Positions 32,174 through 43,738 of a stretch of DNA of 64,000 nt are shown in pieces. The notes beneath the pieces were generated by a model, which searched no databases, was not told where the DNA came from, and worked only from the letters and a program-made list of their open reading frames with translations. This DNA is from Incurvaria masculella (lineage: Eukaryota > Arthropoda > Insecta > Lepidoptera > Incurvariidae), in assembly GCA_946894095.1 (NCBI GenBank), contig OX335646.2:19958077-20022076 (forward strand). The letters run 5' to 3'. How positions within the stretch are numbered: the first letter of the stretch is position 1; each line of letters starts with the position of its first letter. Both the position numbers and the translations under genes were made by a program.

Positions 32174-32718
32174 TTTTTTTTTATATGCGACCTGACATGG
32201 ATGGCTAATACCACACAACTACCGTTATGATATTAGCCCAATACACCACATTCCCGAAGGAATTAGGTGCCATGCCAGGACCTTCCCTTTATGAGCACGG
32301 CTACATTGAACTGGATGGAAAACACGGACAATTTTTCATTGCCGCTTCGACCATCTTTTCATCCAATGCGATGGTACCAACCCGGGCGGGCTTAAACCTA
32401 AGCCTAGTGGCGCGGGGACTGGCCTAGCGTACCAGAAGTCTGGGTTCAATTCCTCACCCCGAAATAAATCCACCACTTTATTTCTGTTTCTGAGTTTGAT
32501 AAAGTTTAAGCCCGCCCGGGTTGGTACAATCGCATTGGATGAAAATATGGTCCAAGCGGCAATGAAAAATTGTCCGTGTTTTCCATCCAGTTCAATGTAG
32601 CCGTGCTCGTAAAGGAAAGGTCCTGGCATGCCACCTTATTTCTTCGGAATGTAGTGTATTGGCCTTATATCATAACGGTGCTGTGGTATTGGCCATCCAT
32701 GTCAGGTTGCATAAAAAT
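32174..32718. mobile_element. SINE palindrome: tail(-), tRNA-like head(+), tail(+)
   Basis: A reversed SINE body and tail (32174-32398, poly-T first) is followed directly by a forward tRNA-like head (CCTAGTGGCGCGGGGACTGG, B box GGGTTCAATTCC, 32400-32500), then by a forward body and tail (32503-32718) ending GTTGCATAAAAA. The arms are about 220 bases and highly similar. The forward SINE lacks the usual spacer between head and body (compare 3452-3840), so this is not simply two intact SINEs back to back. Transcribed, it would form a long hairpin. Confidence 0.85.
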
Positions 32719-32809
32719 TGGTAGGAGACAATCCGCTAGTTTCGGCTTTATAAAGCGTCAAATCTTTCGCATTTAGTATTCTATACAGGTACTGACACTA
32801 ACTACCCCC

Positions 32810-33045
32810 TGAAGAGTCTTATATCTAATAGCGCACAAAATATGGCATATGATAGGTCATTTCCCATACAATGGCTCGTACCTGTTTCCTCAGTCAAATT
32901 AAGAAATATATTTTGATAAATGAACTTATGTCTGTGATATACGCCTCTAAAGTCATGGATACAAGTTAAGTTATCCAAAAAACAAGAACTTATAGAAGTA
33001 GCTCTAGGTTGATTTATTTAATGTGCATAATTTCAAAAACATTTA
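32810..33045 (+). mobile_element. R14 MITE, partial copy
   Basis: CATACAATGGCTCGTACCTG and TTTCCTCAGTCAAATTAAG, then AGTAGCTCTAGGTTGATTTA and TTTAATGTGCATAATTTC, follow the full copy at 55066-55377 through its centre. The right terminus is missing. Confidence 0.65.
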
Positions 33046-33591
33046 TCGATTTCTCGGGGGTTGCTAAATCCCCGTTGGCCGGCCAGGTGCTTTTTCTCCA
33101 GGTGCTTTTTCTCATTACTTGCACGAAATGTGGCGTTAAACCACTTGTATTGACTTGAACAATGTCCCATCCTTTCTTCCAATCACTCAACTGTTACACC
33201 CTTGTGGAAATAATTACCCGAGGGCAAGCCTTTTTTACCGAACTACCTTCATTCGCGCCGAGCGAATGAAAAACTGTTGGTCGCCAGAGACTCGTGGCAA
33301 ATATCGATGCCGGCGGACGTTCTGCTGGATTCGCGCATCTTCAACAGCTCCAAGATCCACGGCAACGATCGTATCCTGCCGTGGATCCAACCCGCGTAGC
33401 GTCTACGTACCACAAAACGTGAAAGACCTTAAGTGCCGTGCACGGAACCCTGGTGGAGACGGAACCCGAGAAGTCATGAGGGCTGCAGACCACACTACGC
33501 CACTGGCAAGTCCTCTCCAATCCTGCCTATAGTCCGTTTTAGTCCGGGTTAAATTGGTCAAATCGGTCCACTACTGGAAGTAGGAAACGAA
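33046..33591. other. LINE remnant and unrecognised decayed sequence
   Basis: 33050-33130 contains GGCCGGCCAGGTGCTTTTTC, the reverse of the LINE end seen at 19914. 33240-33540 has coding-like GC-rich sequence with frames of up to 125 codons, but none gives a protein I can identify; it could be a decayed retroelement. Confidence 0.35.
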
Positions 33592-33978
33592 GTCAGCCTC
33601 GGTGGCCCAGTGGTGCGACACTTCGGCGATCGCTCTCCGAAGTTAAGCAACGCTGGGTCCGGTCTGGTCTTGGATGGGTGACCATTCGACCGTTGAGAGA
33701 GGCTGGCCGTGGTTCGGATTCCACGTTAAGCTGTAGGTCCCCTTACTTACTTACTAGGTGGTAGGGTTTATCCCGCCCGGGTTGGTACCATCGCATTGGA
33801 TGAACGATGGTCGAAGCGGCAATGAAAATTGTCCGTGTTTTCCATCCAGTTCAATGTAGCCGTGCAATATAAGGAAGGTTCTGGCATGGCACCTAGTTCC
33901 CATGTGGTGTGTTGGGCTAATACCATGACAGAACTTGTGGTATTAGCCATCCATGTCCAGTCACATAAAAAAAAAAAA
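33592..33978 (+). mobile_element. 5S-headed SINE, HaSE3-like, full length
   Basis: The head begins GTCAGCCTCGGTGGCCCAGT and contains the 5S rRNA internal promoter in order: CCGAAGTTAAGCAACG (A box), TGGGTCCGG (intermediate element) and TTGGATGGGTGACC (C box). It then joins the same body as the tRNA-headed SINEs (GTTGGTACCATCGCATTGGA, CCAGTTCAATGTAGCCGTGC) and the same tail ending CACATAAAAAAAAAAAAGG. The intact boxes suggest a recent insertion. Confidence 0.85.
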
Positions 33979-34242
33979 GGTATTTGGGTAGCGACCCATT
34001 TGCGGCTGTCGCCCCAGAACATACACCACTCATATACCCACCGAGGATAGAGGGAGAGAGGAGATGTTTTTAACTCATATTACTAAGGATCGCAGCGTGA
34101 CACTGTGCGGGGAAGCGGGGGGAACATCGCTTCATGGTGGGGTCATGCAACGCCCATTTTTGCGAAATCCATCTACCGGAAGAATCGATATTCTGGTAGC
34201 AGCTATTCCGAGAGCTATTCTTAGTGGTTACAAGACTACAAC

Positions 34243-34253
34243 TAGATGGCGCC
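34243..34253 (+). promoter_or_regulatory. CTCF-like motif (TAGATGGCGCC)
   Basis: The context is ACAACTAGATGGCGCCTTTT. Together with the reverse motif at 34404-34412 it forms a convergent pair about 160 bases apart. Confidence 0.4.
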
Positions 34254-34403
34254 TTTTAAATTTTACTAAGTGTTTTTTCTATAAAAAACCTTAGATATTT
34301 AAATCTATACCTTCGCGCGGATTCAAATAATTTTTATTTAAAAATGTAATTAAAATTTGCATCATGAGATCAACATTTCTTACCGTAAACGAAAATTATT
34401 GCG

Positions 34404-34412
34404 CGCCATCTA
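34404..34412 (-). promoter_or_regulatory. CTCF-like motif (TAGATGGCG)
   Basis: The minus strand reads GTGCCGATAGATGGCGCGCA. It faces the plus-strand motif at 34243. Confidence 0.4.
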
Positions 34413-35449
34413 TCGGCACATAGCAAGAGCGATACATCGATACAATGCTCGAATATTGACTCAATTATAAAATATGCCGTGTTTTACTCTTAGATGAAAT
34501 TAGATTTCTTTGATTTCTTTTTCATCTAAAGTTTTACTCACAAATAAAACGTAATTTGACTTACAAAATTTAAATTATTTTGTCCTGTGTAATGTTTGCA
34601 ATATTTTACACAAAATCTCATCGTGTAATCGACTGTTCGCTGAAAATTCGCCGTGGACCATAATATTGTCCCACAACCTAACACCGCCAGCGCCATGTCG
34701 CGAATGACTAAGCCACGCCTTCTTTATCACGTGGGCTGTGACGTAGCGACCCACTTGGTGGACACAGACCCAGTTTGCTTAGACCATCTCCTCTTTACCT
34801 CTATCCTCCGTGCATATACCCAACTTATAAATATACTCATCTTTCTCATTCTTTCCTTCTGAATTTGAAGAGGCGAAGCTACTTAAATTACCACCGATGC
34901 GAATATAAATCTTACGTACGTGTTGAATAGAGAACTTGGAATTTTTATTTGAAAACATTTAAAATACTACTTCGTTTCCTTTACAACAAACGGTCTCCTC
35001 ACAAAGGCCGCACACTATCCACTCCCGCTTGCCGTTAGCGATGCTTTCCTTCCGTAAAAGGCGAAGTTTTAGTTCGCCAAGCATAATATCGTCCTATCAT
35101 AATAATAATTTCCTCGAATAAATTGGAGCAGAACCTGTTGGATCTCCGCCAAGCGGGGCGGCCCTGTCGATCGGGAGATTTGCTCGGGACTTACTATAAT
35201 TCATGCTGTCTGATTTCGGTGGGCTCGTTCCGCTGGTTCATAAAGTCTTCAAAGCTAAAAAAAATTGCCTCGGCCATATCTCATTACTGAGAGCATAGTG
35301 CTTAGTAATACCTGACCGTGGGCTGTGTGGGTTCCGGTACGTAAAAGGAATACTTTTGGAACTATTGTGGATGTATTAATCGGAAAAGGGATTCATCGTT
35401 CGTGGTTAGGATCTCTACCTAAAACTGTAGATTTAATTACTATGCGTTA

Positions 35450-35622
35450 GGGTTTATCGCGCCCGCACGCATTGAATGAACCATAGTCGAAACCGAAATC
35501 CAGTTCAATGTAGCTGTGTATTAGAAGTAAAGTTCTGACATGACACCTAGTTCCCAGAGGTGTATAGGGATAATATCATGACGTGGTGTTAGTCATCCGT
35601 GTCCAGTCACATAAAACAACTT
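35450..35622 (+). mobile_element. SINE body and tail, eroded
   Basis: GGGTTTATCGCGCCCGCACG, CCAGTTCAATGTAGCTGTG and GTGTCCAGTCACATAAAA follow the shared SINE body. The head is absent and many positions have changed, so it is an old copy. Confidence 0.65.
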
Positions 35623-35683
35623 TCTTGTCTGCAAATAAGCTTGGATCCGATTTGGACCATATAAGATTAACTCTTGACATTAA

Positions 35684-36225
35684 GGTGGGACATTCTGCTC
35701 AACTCCCCATACAATCGGGGAAAAAAGATCACGCCCACATTTCTTGTCAAAGATCCCAAATTTTGCCCAAAATTGCTTTATTTGATCGAACTAGATGTCT
35801 GATGACCGTTGGCATTGTAAAATTGTGTTTGGTTTCTAAGTTATAAGGTCAGAAAGTTCGAATTTTTCGCGCGTTTTATGCAATAACTTTGGAGGTGGAT
35901 TACGCAATGATAACGTAAGAACATCTTAAAAAGATTTGTCATCAGACATAGCTATTTAATCAAGATTTATAATCTATTTGGTTTTTGTTATATTTTTGAC
36001 TGCAGCGATCGTGGTTTACTTTTAGCTATAAGTCGTTTTGTAATTTAAAGTTTCGTAAATCTTACCAAATCATACACTATGCACATTGTCCTTTTTGTGG
36101 ACATGTTGCATCTTCCTCATTACGGAGCCTGTCTTATTCTTTTAAAACAGAGAGGGTCCCAGAGCGCAACAGCACGGTTTTGTACCGTGCCCGCGAATGA
36201 GTTAGTCCCGCCGGGTTGGGCCACC
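35684..36225 (-). mobile_element. 542-bp TTAA-flanked element, copy 1
   Basis: TTAA stands at both sides (35680-35683 and 36226-36229). The terminal inverted repeat reads GGTGGCCCAACCCGGCGGG at one end and a shorter, diverged form at the other. A second copy in opposite orientation at 56612-57153 has exactly the same length. TTAA duplication is the hallmark of piggyBac-type insertion, but the GGTGG ends are unlike the usual CCC ends of piggyBac, so the superfamily is open. No transposase is encoded. Confidence 0.85.
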
Positions 36226-36379
36226 TTAAGGTCTAGTGCCATGCCATTAGTCATACTTTCAACCAAAATACAATCATTGTTAAGTTAATTGCTAAGCGCA
36301 GCATATGGCGTACCCCCGGACTTCACATAACAGGTGCCAGACGACGCACACGACCTTTCGTACTGTCACCGGCGAAGGG

Positions 36380-36490
36380 CTACTGGTACTGAGGGAAACA
36401 CCTCAACAGGGAGTCGATTCCATAGTTTGTCGACCCCATAGATAAAGGATCTGGAGGATCTGTTGGTTAAGATTATAGTCGTCAATTGGT
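36380..36490 (-). pseudogene. LINE reverse-transcriptase C-terminal fragment
   Basis: The minus strand reads NRSSRSFIYGVDKLWNRLPV and EVFPS, equivalent to the fragment at 19783-19930. Nothing else of the element remains. Confidence 0.5.
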
Positions 36491-36551
36491 CACTTACTTT
36501 TAGGCGATTGAGGTCAGGTGAAGTATTGCTTTATTTACAAGTAAATACTTT

Positions 36552-36848
36552 TTTAGGGTTCCGTACCCAAAGGGTGCCAACGGAACCCTATTACTAAGCC
36601 GCCGCTGTCCGTCCGTCCGTCCGTCCGTCACAAGGCTGTATCTAATGAACCGTTATATATAGGCAGCTGAAATGTTTACAGATTGTGTATTTATTTTGCC
36701 GCTATAACAACAAATAGGTAAAATTAAAAAATAATAAAAAAGAAAACGGGGCCCCCCTACAAAAAATGTGTTTTTTTGTGTTAATTCATGTATGATGGTA
36801 CGGAACCCTTCGTGTGCGAGTGGGATTCGCACTTAGCCGGTTTTTTTA
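36552..36848 (+). mobile_element. (GTCY)n-bearing element, full length
   Basis: It runs from TTTTAGGGTTCCGTACCCAA through GTCCGTCCGTCCGTCC to the 3' palindrome region GTGCGAGTGGGATTCGCAC and AGCCGGTTTTTTT. One arm of the palindrome carries a substitution. Confidence 0.85.
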
Positions 36849-36884
36849 ACTGATCTATATAAAACACATACCTACATAATAGAA

Positions 36885-36985
36885 CGAAAACGGTTCAATA
36901 AAAACTTTATAAGGTGTAAGCAAGGGCTTGAAAGGGCGAGGGCGAAAACGGTTCAATAAAAACTTTATAAGGTGTAAGCAAGGGC
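36885..36985 (+). repeat. 58-bp-period tandem duplication
   Basis: A 43-base phrase beginning CGAAAACGGTTCAATAAAAA and ending GTGTAAGCAAGGGC is present twice, at 36885 and 36943, with no change. It is a recent local duplication. Confidence 0.9.
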
Positions 36986-38526
36986 GTATTAAATTCGTTA
37001 ATAAGATCAATTTAATTTTGTTACAAAATGTATTTGATACTTATGTTTAGTTTAGAAAAGACAGAATTACGGAAACTTATAGAATGATGACTAAAGTAAG
37101 CATCTCTTCCTAGCCTACCGGCTATTTGACAGTTGTCAGTAGTTTTTTCTATTGTGTGTAGTTTTATCTATCTACATAAAATGAGCCTGTGACAGATCGT
37201 ATTGCATATTCGGGAGAAAAGTTGATTTTGTAAGCCTCACGTGCAGATGGTGTATTAGAGCTTTTTGATATTAGGTAGCCACGTGTGTACAACCTGCTTG
37301 GGCAGTGCCAGCCAAGTGAAGTGTCGACGACGACGGCGCAAGGAAGTGTCGCTAAGTGGCACCAATACCAGGAGCGCCGATATTCGTGAGAAAATCCTAT
37401 CCCTTTCTGATAGATCTGGATCCGGGTCAGGGTAGAGCTTTTTCCGACGCATCGCTGTCGATTAGGCTAGGTGCGAGCTTCTGCTGCAACACCGTATTTA
37501 CTGAATTCAACATAACTAGTAAAATAAGTCGGGATCATTATCGTCCGTAACTGGACGAAAACTTCTAATTTTAATCGCAAAACCTATAAAAGGATCATTA
37601 TATCAAAATCTAGCAAGTGAAGTGGAACGCACCTCGCCACGCCCCGCGCCCCCGCCCCCACCGCAGCCTTCCCCTCCCGCCCTCGTTTTCGCAACTTTAT
37701 ATCGGCGCTCGTTCACAAAGTATGCCAAGTTTTGAAAGAGGAGAAATTTGTTTTGAATATATCATTCGATGTCGAATTGCTCAGAGTGAAATTCTAGAAA
37801 GTTTAGAAAACTAGATTAACGTTATCTAAATTTAAGTTCTATTTCGAATAGTGCTTGAGCATTTCCTAGAATAATCGACACGAGTTTTCGATTACTAACT
37901 GAGGTTGCCGGCTCCGTTCGGGCCAGTTTCATTTTAGACATTCAACCGAGCGAGGAGCACGGAAAAATGTTATTCAATCGGCCAGTTTTGAAGCTAAGAA
38001 CCAGCCAGGTTATTACAAAGGGCTACAAAAAAAAATATTATCAAAATCGGTGAAGCTGTTCACGAGAAGAATCTATAATACATATACAAGAATGTAGGGA
38101 TAAACATAAAAATTTGGCATTTTTTTCATAAAAAATTACTAATCTTTTTTTAGAAATCGATTATGGTGCTGGATACATTTGATTATTACTTATAATTTAC
38201 TAAAATAGAGAATATGAAAGAGTCATATAATTATCTTATTCTGTAGGTTGGAGGATCACCCGTTAAACTTATCTGAAGATTGGCTGAAAATTTAATCAAA
38301 ATCGGTCCAACCGTTTTGGAGTCCATAGGGAACATACAAACATTTATACATGCATCGAATTTTAAATATATGGCTAGATAGATTCTTGCTGAGTACGAGA
38401 AAGTATATTAACTTTTTAAAAGTCCGTCGAAATTTTAGAAAAAAATATCCCATTTCCATTACAACTGTAAGGGGTTCTTTAATTTTAAATACGGAAAAGT
38501 ATTTCAACTAATATACAGAGCCCCTA
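36986..38526. other. No gene recognised; GC-rich island at 37620-37690
   Basis: The island (CCCCGCGCCCCCGCCCCCAC) has no known product. 37900-37925 and 38290-38340 (AATCGGTCCAACCGTTTTGG) are phrases common in insect transposon remnants. The rest is AT-rich. Confidence 0.4.
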
Positions 38527-38625
38527 GTCCCATTTGTCGCTAAATTAGCGTTTACGCCAAACCGAGATCGGCTAACTTTTTTAAATGTATGGAGAATTGA
38601 TAAATGGAAGAGCGCGCGACCCTGG
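38527..38625 (+). mobile_element. MITE-A left-end fragment
   Basis: GCGTTTACGCCAAACCGAGA and AAATGTATGGAGAATTGATA with AGAGCGCGCG match the left arm of 11573-11927. The right side is missing. Confidence 0.6.
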
Positions 38626-38760
38626 AGCGACTGTATTCGATAATCGTTTGTTTTGTATTATTAGTTTTCTTAAAAAGCTCTTTTCTGCAAACGAGGTTAT
38701 TGAAAAAACTTTACATTGAACTATTTTATAGTTAATAGTAATAAAAAGTGGACATTGCCA

Positions 38761-39157
38761 TTCAAATTCAAGCCTTGAATTGATTTGAAAAAATTTGAAA
38801 TGCGATAACTCCTACAACATTAGCTGTGAGAGTATTATTTTTTTATTTAATTTTATTAAGTAATCGATCTTCTGCTGTTCCGCTTGACAATGTTTTTCAT
38901 TTTGGGTTTATGCTAATTACTATTATTTAAAACATAAGCGATTCTAAGCAAATATAGAACGAATTACCTCAGAATCGCTCATATTTTAATTCATTATAAT
39001 TAATATAAAGCCAAAATTTTAAATGTTGTCAAGCGCTTCACTAGAAGATCAATTGATGAATATAATAAAATTAAAATAATATACCCTTACCACTTATATT
39101 TTAAGAGTTATCCTGTTTTAAAAAAAGTCGAAGCAGTTTAAGGCTTGAATTTTAATA
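38761..39157. mobile_element. ~400-bp foldback element
   Basis: Arms of about 185 bases are imperfect inverted repeats: ATTCAAGCCTT, GATAACTC, ATCGATCTTCT, CGCTTGACAA and AAGCGATTCT at the left meet their mirrors at the right (AGAATCGCT, TTGTCAAGCG, AGAAGATCAATTG, GAGTTATC, AAGGCTTGAAT). Similarity is perhaps 70 percent by eye. Nothing codes. Confidence 0.75.
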
Positions 39158-41009
39158 GGAAGACCAACTTTTATTAATCTATATCATAAATAGGTTTCAT
39201 GATGAGCATTTCCGATATTCATGTTTAGTTCATGTAAGTGCTTATTATGAAAACTAAAAACTAACTAGTCAAGCAAATCGTTTGTCGCGGTTGAGGTGGC
39301 ACACGGCAGCAGTAGAGCGCGATGAGATTTGCGAACCGCAGGCACAACGCTACATAATATGTTTATCATTCCCGCATTAACATAACAAAATAGATCAATT
39401 TATCAACGTCGAGACCGGTTTCTCTTATTTCATAGCGATAGGGATTCACGTCATAGGCAGTGCAATTGTATTTGGATAATATTATATTTGTTGTACGGTT
39501 TGTATTCATGGTGCTCCCGACGCTAACCTCCAACAATGTGTATATTTTGGGGTTATTTGTATTGTTATCTCAGCGTTGGTTAGATATAAACAAACGTAAA
39601 AAATCAAACTATGAAAGGTGCTGTAGACAATGTGAAACAAGATCACATATTTGTCCAGTGAATAAGCGTGAAAAATACATTAATTCCCTTCGTAAATCTA
39701 GATTATAAATTTCGTTTCGATTTCAAACTGCGAACTCGATTCTGACGGGTATACAACAATAAACCCTAACGCGAATACAAAGCGTAAGGAGATCGATATT
39801 ATCGTTTTTTTTTCGATGTTGAGGCTGGCTGTTGGTTGGAGTCCACGCAAAACTTACCTAGGTTACACGTTACTTACTTACTAGGTAATCAATGTAGCAG
39901 TGCAAGTGCAGAAAGGTTCTGGCGGCAAATACTTTTTTTTTAAATAGCCACCAAATGTCAACGCAGCTCTTAATGGGAATTATTGGATGTTTCTCATTAA
40001 ATCATGCTATTTCGGCTCAAACGATCTTGATTAAATTTGGTAGATGGATATATTGTCCTGGACCAGTTGGACCCTATTTTGGACCAGCCATGTGGGCTAT
40101 AATTTTTCCATGAAAGAAGTTAGCCAACACTAACCCGAGCAGAGCCGGGTACCGCAGCTAGTATATACAAAAAAATAATTCGAATTATTTTGGCATGACA
40201 TTGGAAACGTATATCACTTATATTAGTGAATGTCTTACGAAACAGCTGACGATTTCAACGCCCTCTGCTGTGAATGTATGTAAGCACCAAATTAGCTAAA
40301 CGGCATTCGTAATTTTTTTTTATTTAGTGTTGAATTTAAATTATACGGAAAAAATATGAAAATGAAAATATATTTAACATCAAAATATTTACTTAGTGAA
40401 AAACACAACAAACAAAAAAAAACTATAATAATATTAAATTATTTTTATTATTATGATAGGAACAAAGCTCCATCCTTACTTACGCTATTGTAATTTTACA
40501 ATATAAATCTTGGTCTCAGTCATAGATATGTCTCAGGTAGTAGACATTATTATGAAATATTTTTCATTCCAAAAATTCTAATCACATATGGCCATTCAAT
40601 TGATCTGTCGTAAAAATATTCCTCTTGAAAAAAAAAGGGGTTGACGATAGTTTTTCGGAATCACGAAACCTCACACGTCATCGGCGGGCAGTCATTAATC
40701 TGGATCTCGTGACTATCCCAAGAAGGAACCACGGCGAACGAAGATCGAGGAGCTCCGAAAAGCAAAGGAGAGAAACAACGAAGCAGCTCATATTCCGTAT
40801 ACATTATTTGTGTTGACGGTGGCTTCACATAGCCTGGTGTTTTAGATAAAAAAAAATTGAATATTTTTTTTTTTAAAGATAAATATGTCTCTTGGTATTT
40901 TTTCGATAGTTTTTCGAGTAGCTTTACATCTCTTTTAATTGTATTTAAGATTAAAATTTGATAGTGCGGGTTATTCGAACGGTTGGAACCTCAGAAGATC
41001 CCTTAGCCC
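39158..41009. other. No gene; SINE scrap at 39885-39930
   Basis: ATCAATGTAGCAGTGCAAGT at 39889 is a scrap of the SINE body. CCCGAGCAGAGCCGGGTACC (40134) is a phrase of dispersed transposon remnants. The frame 40625-40816 is basic and matches nothing known. Confidence 0.4.
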
Positions 41010-41325
41010 GACTTGTCACTTAGGTTGGCGTTTACGCCAAACCTATCGACTAACGTTTTCAAATGTATGCAGAAGGAAAGAGCCCACGGAGGGGCGTTAG
41101 GCGAACTAACATTTGCGAGTTGGAGTTTGATTTGACAGCAGCTTACGTATCGCGTCGCCGTAAATACTTTGACGTTGCAGTTCACGCCGACTTTTCAAAC
41201 AAATCTGTAGTCCGAGTTTGATTTTGACAGGTCGAAGAAGTAAAACCTGACAATAAGCTGCACATCTTCTATGTGTTTGACGTTCTTCCGTAAACGCCAA
41301 TTTAGGTAAGAACTCTGACTACCAA
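41010..41325 (+). mobile_element. MITE-A, diverged copy
   Basis: GACTTGTCACTTAGGTTGGC to AACTAACATTTGCGAGTTGG and the right arm GTAAACGCCAATTTAGGTAA with GAACTCTGACTACC follow MITE-A throughout, but with many substitutions and small indels. Confidence 0.75.
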
Positions 41326-41646
41326 CACAGAGGTCGGAACCGATCTAATATTTTATGAATAAATCCCGCTACTAATAACTAAATTAACCTCTTCTGCATG
41401 CTGCTGAAAATAAGCTTGTTAAATAATGTTGCCTTCCTTCCATTCCTCGTATAAGGTGAAAAATTCACCAATTGTATTTGTTTATGTTTTTTAGATGGTG
41501 TTCATCTCGTTTATTTAAATTTTCCAATCACAGTAGCGGATAGCACATCAATAACAACCAATCCTGCTGATTGGTGCAAAACACCTCCAATTGTCCAGGT
41601 TGCAATAACAACTCGCGAAGCACTGTGGTCACCCAGTCGTCTCCGC

Positions 41647-42406
41647 CAGCGCCGGATTTAAGGGAGGGCAACCGGGGCACCTACCCGGGGCATCGCATAA
41701 TCCGCATCTCACACAGTGAGACCCCCACATAAATAGTACTTTTTAAAAAAAGTTTGGTAAACCCAAATATGCATTCCTTGAGCACTCATATCATAATAAA
41801 AATATATTGAGTTAAGTAATTATACTAAAATTACTTATCTATTATAATATTGGGTCAATATAAATAATTGTATTTGTTTTATTTTATTTTTTTCTTTTTA
41901 TTCATTATTTATTTTAAGCTCTTGTTTGTAATGGTTATAAATGGGAATTATTTTTGGGGGTAGCATAAGCATAATAATATGTGTTATTAAGTATATTGTG
42001 TTCACATGTTACCGTTGTTCATTCTTTTAAAAAAATATGTTTGCTGAAAATATTTGATTTGCCTTGCAATAAACGACTGAAACGTTTGCAAGGAAAAGAT
42101 TAAACCAATTTGAAAGATGATTAGGGGCCTCCACTCCTTTGTCAACCTATTGCTGTTTACCTCCTTTGCGCATTTCATTATGCAAAATATATTATTGTGT
42201 GTTCGACTTGGACCCTGATGGCAACACTGTAGCAAAATCTGTACTAAGCGAGATAGACACAACCTTAAGATGCAAGCTGTCGGCCATCATGTGAGTTTGT
42301 TGTTTCAGATATATGTTGCTGTTTACCTCCTGAGGTACGAGCCGATTATTTTGCAGACTAGGATAATCGAGAAAAACCTTTCTCCGCACCTCTAAATCCG
42401 GCCCTG
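41647..42406. mobile_element. Possible hAT-like non-autonomous element
   Basis: The left end CAGCGCCGGATTTAAGGGAG and the right end CTCTAAATCCGGCCCTG are imperfect inverted repeats of about 20 bases of the CAGNGCCGGATTTA type often seen at hAT ends. An 8-base target duplication is not evident (GTCTCCGC against TTCCTTAC). A 16-base phrase TTGCTGTTTACCTCCT is repeated inside (42151 and 42314). No transposase is recognisable. Confidence 0.4.
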
Positions 42407-43277
42407 TTCCTTACACCACGCCCGTCTCGCCGCGCCACCACCTCCATGGCCACCGCTCTTTCAGTGTGGACGAGCACTAAAGACGTAGGCGTCATTGATA
42501 ACGGAGAATAGGCCCGCAGGTCGGTGTTGTGCTCCCCACGCATCAATCATGTTTACAAGGAGCACCTAGTACGTTCTAAGCTCAGCGTTGCGTTACCGGC
42601 GAGCGGAAGCTCCTTACAATTAGCGCCGTAAGCTGTCTTCACCCCGAACGGGATCGGTGGAAAATCCATTGGCATACAGATTGAAATGATGGTAAGCTGA
42701 TATTAAATTAGGGGAAGAAATTCCAGAGATAAAAATATGATTTAACATCATAATGTCGATGTTTATGAAAGTAAAGTTGCTAATCATAAACAAATAGCAA
42801 CTTTGTGATTTGGATGAAAGTGAAATAGATCTGTAGAATTCGCGCAGTTACTTTTAAACTTCTGATACGAAATGAAGTTTCAATAAAATACACTGCACCT
42901 GAATGTGTCATATTTGATCATTAGCCAGTTCAACAATCACAGGAAAGAGGAACTGGCAAGAAATTTCGCTAGAATTGGTTTCAACGAAAAACATGATTTA
43001 AATTCCTTGTTATATAAAGTCAGTATTTACCAATGATTATAGGAAAAAACATAGGTCAATTAAACTAATTTAAATTCACGGAAATCTTTTTCAGCATACA
43101 ACAGTTGATAAAACAATTCGTTTTATTTTGCATAGACTATGCGCGCCATCTAATGTCTTGCCAATTAGAGTAGGCCAGACCCCACAAATATTATTTTGTT
43201 GTGTTGAAAATAAGATGAAATGAAAACGTGAATAGAATAGTTTACAGGAATGCAATAAATAACTGTGAAAAAAAAAT
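42407..43277. other. No gene recognised
   Basis: 42590-42670 is unique and GC-richer. 42945-42960 repeats the LINE-tail phrase of 15850. A CTCF-like motif lies at 43144. Confidence 0.4.
43144..43152 (-). promoter_or_regulatory. CTCF-like motif (TAGATGGCG)
   Basis: The minus strand reads GACATTAGATGGCGCGCATA. Confidence 0.35.
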
Positions 43278-43574
43278 ATCGGCCAAGTGCGAGTCGGACT
43301 CGCACACGAAGGGTTCCGTACCATCGTACAAGATTTAACACAAAACAATCATGTTTTTGTATGGGGTTCCCTTTAGATTTTTTTAATTTTTACCTATTTG
43401 CTGTTATAGCGGCAAAATAAATACACACTCTGTGAAAATTTAAACTGCCTACCTGTTACGGTTCATGAGATACAGTCCTGTGACAGATGGACGGACTGAC
43501 GGACGGACGGACGGACAGCGGAGGCTTAGTAATAGGGTTCCGTTTGCACTCTTTGGGTACGGAACCCTAAAAAA
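43278..43574 (-). mobile_element. (GTCY)n-bearing element, full length
   Basis: In reverse, the 3' palindrome GTGCGAGTCGGACTCGCAC is perfect, the tetramer run is present at 43490-43516, and the far end is TACGGAACCCTAAAAAACG. Confidence 0.85.
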
Positions 43575-43738
43575 CGAAAAGTATACGTGTATTTAATTAG
43601 TGTGAGATAGATATTATATTGAAATGAAACCATTGATTAAAAAGAGTCTTTTTGATCAATGATGATGAAACTAAAATAATCCTTGCAAAAGGTTTGTTGA
43701 ACATGGTTAAACTTATCCTAATAATGTATACCTAATAC

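Larger units (their letters stand above)
33979..35449. other. No gene; inverted pair of short repeats and two CTCF-like motifs
   Basis: 33983-34065 and 34740-34830 share an inverted phrase (CATCTCCTCT..CCTCTATCCTC). Two CTCF-like motifs face each other at 34243 and 34404. 35000-35200 is unique, moderately GC-rich sequence. No convincing reading frame is present. Confidence 0.4.

Noticed and set aside
33155..33532. 125-codon frame as a gene or retroelement polyprotein
   Set aside because: No frame gives recognisable motifs and the best frames are interrupted.
33592..33720. Genuine 5S rRNA gene
   Set aside because: Only the promoter-bearing part resembles 5S, and it is fused to a SINE body and poly-A tail; the same chimera occurs at 51060 in reverse.
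33768..34022. Frames within SINE copies (also at 32227, 32336, 51019, 51086 and 52097)
   Set aside because: They are chance frames in SINE bodies, repeated in every copy.
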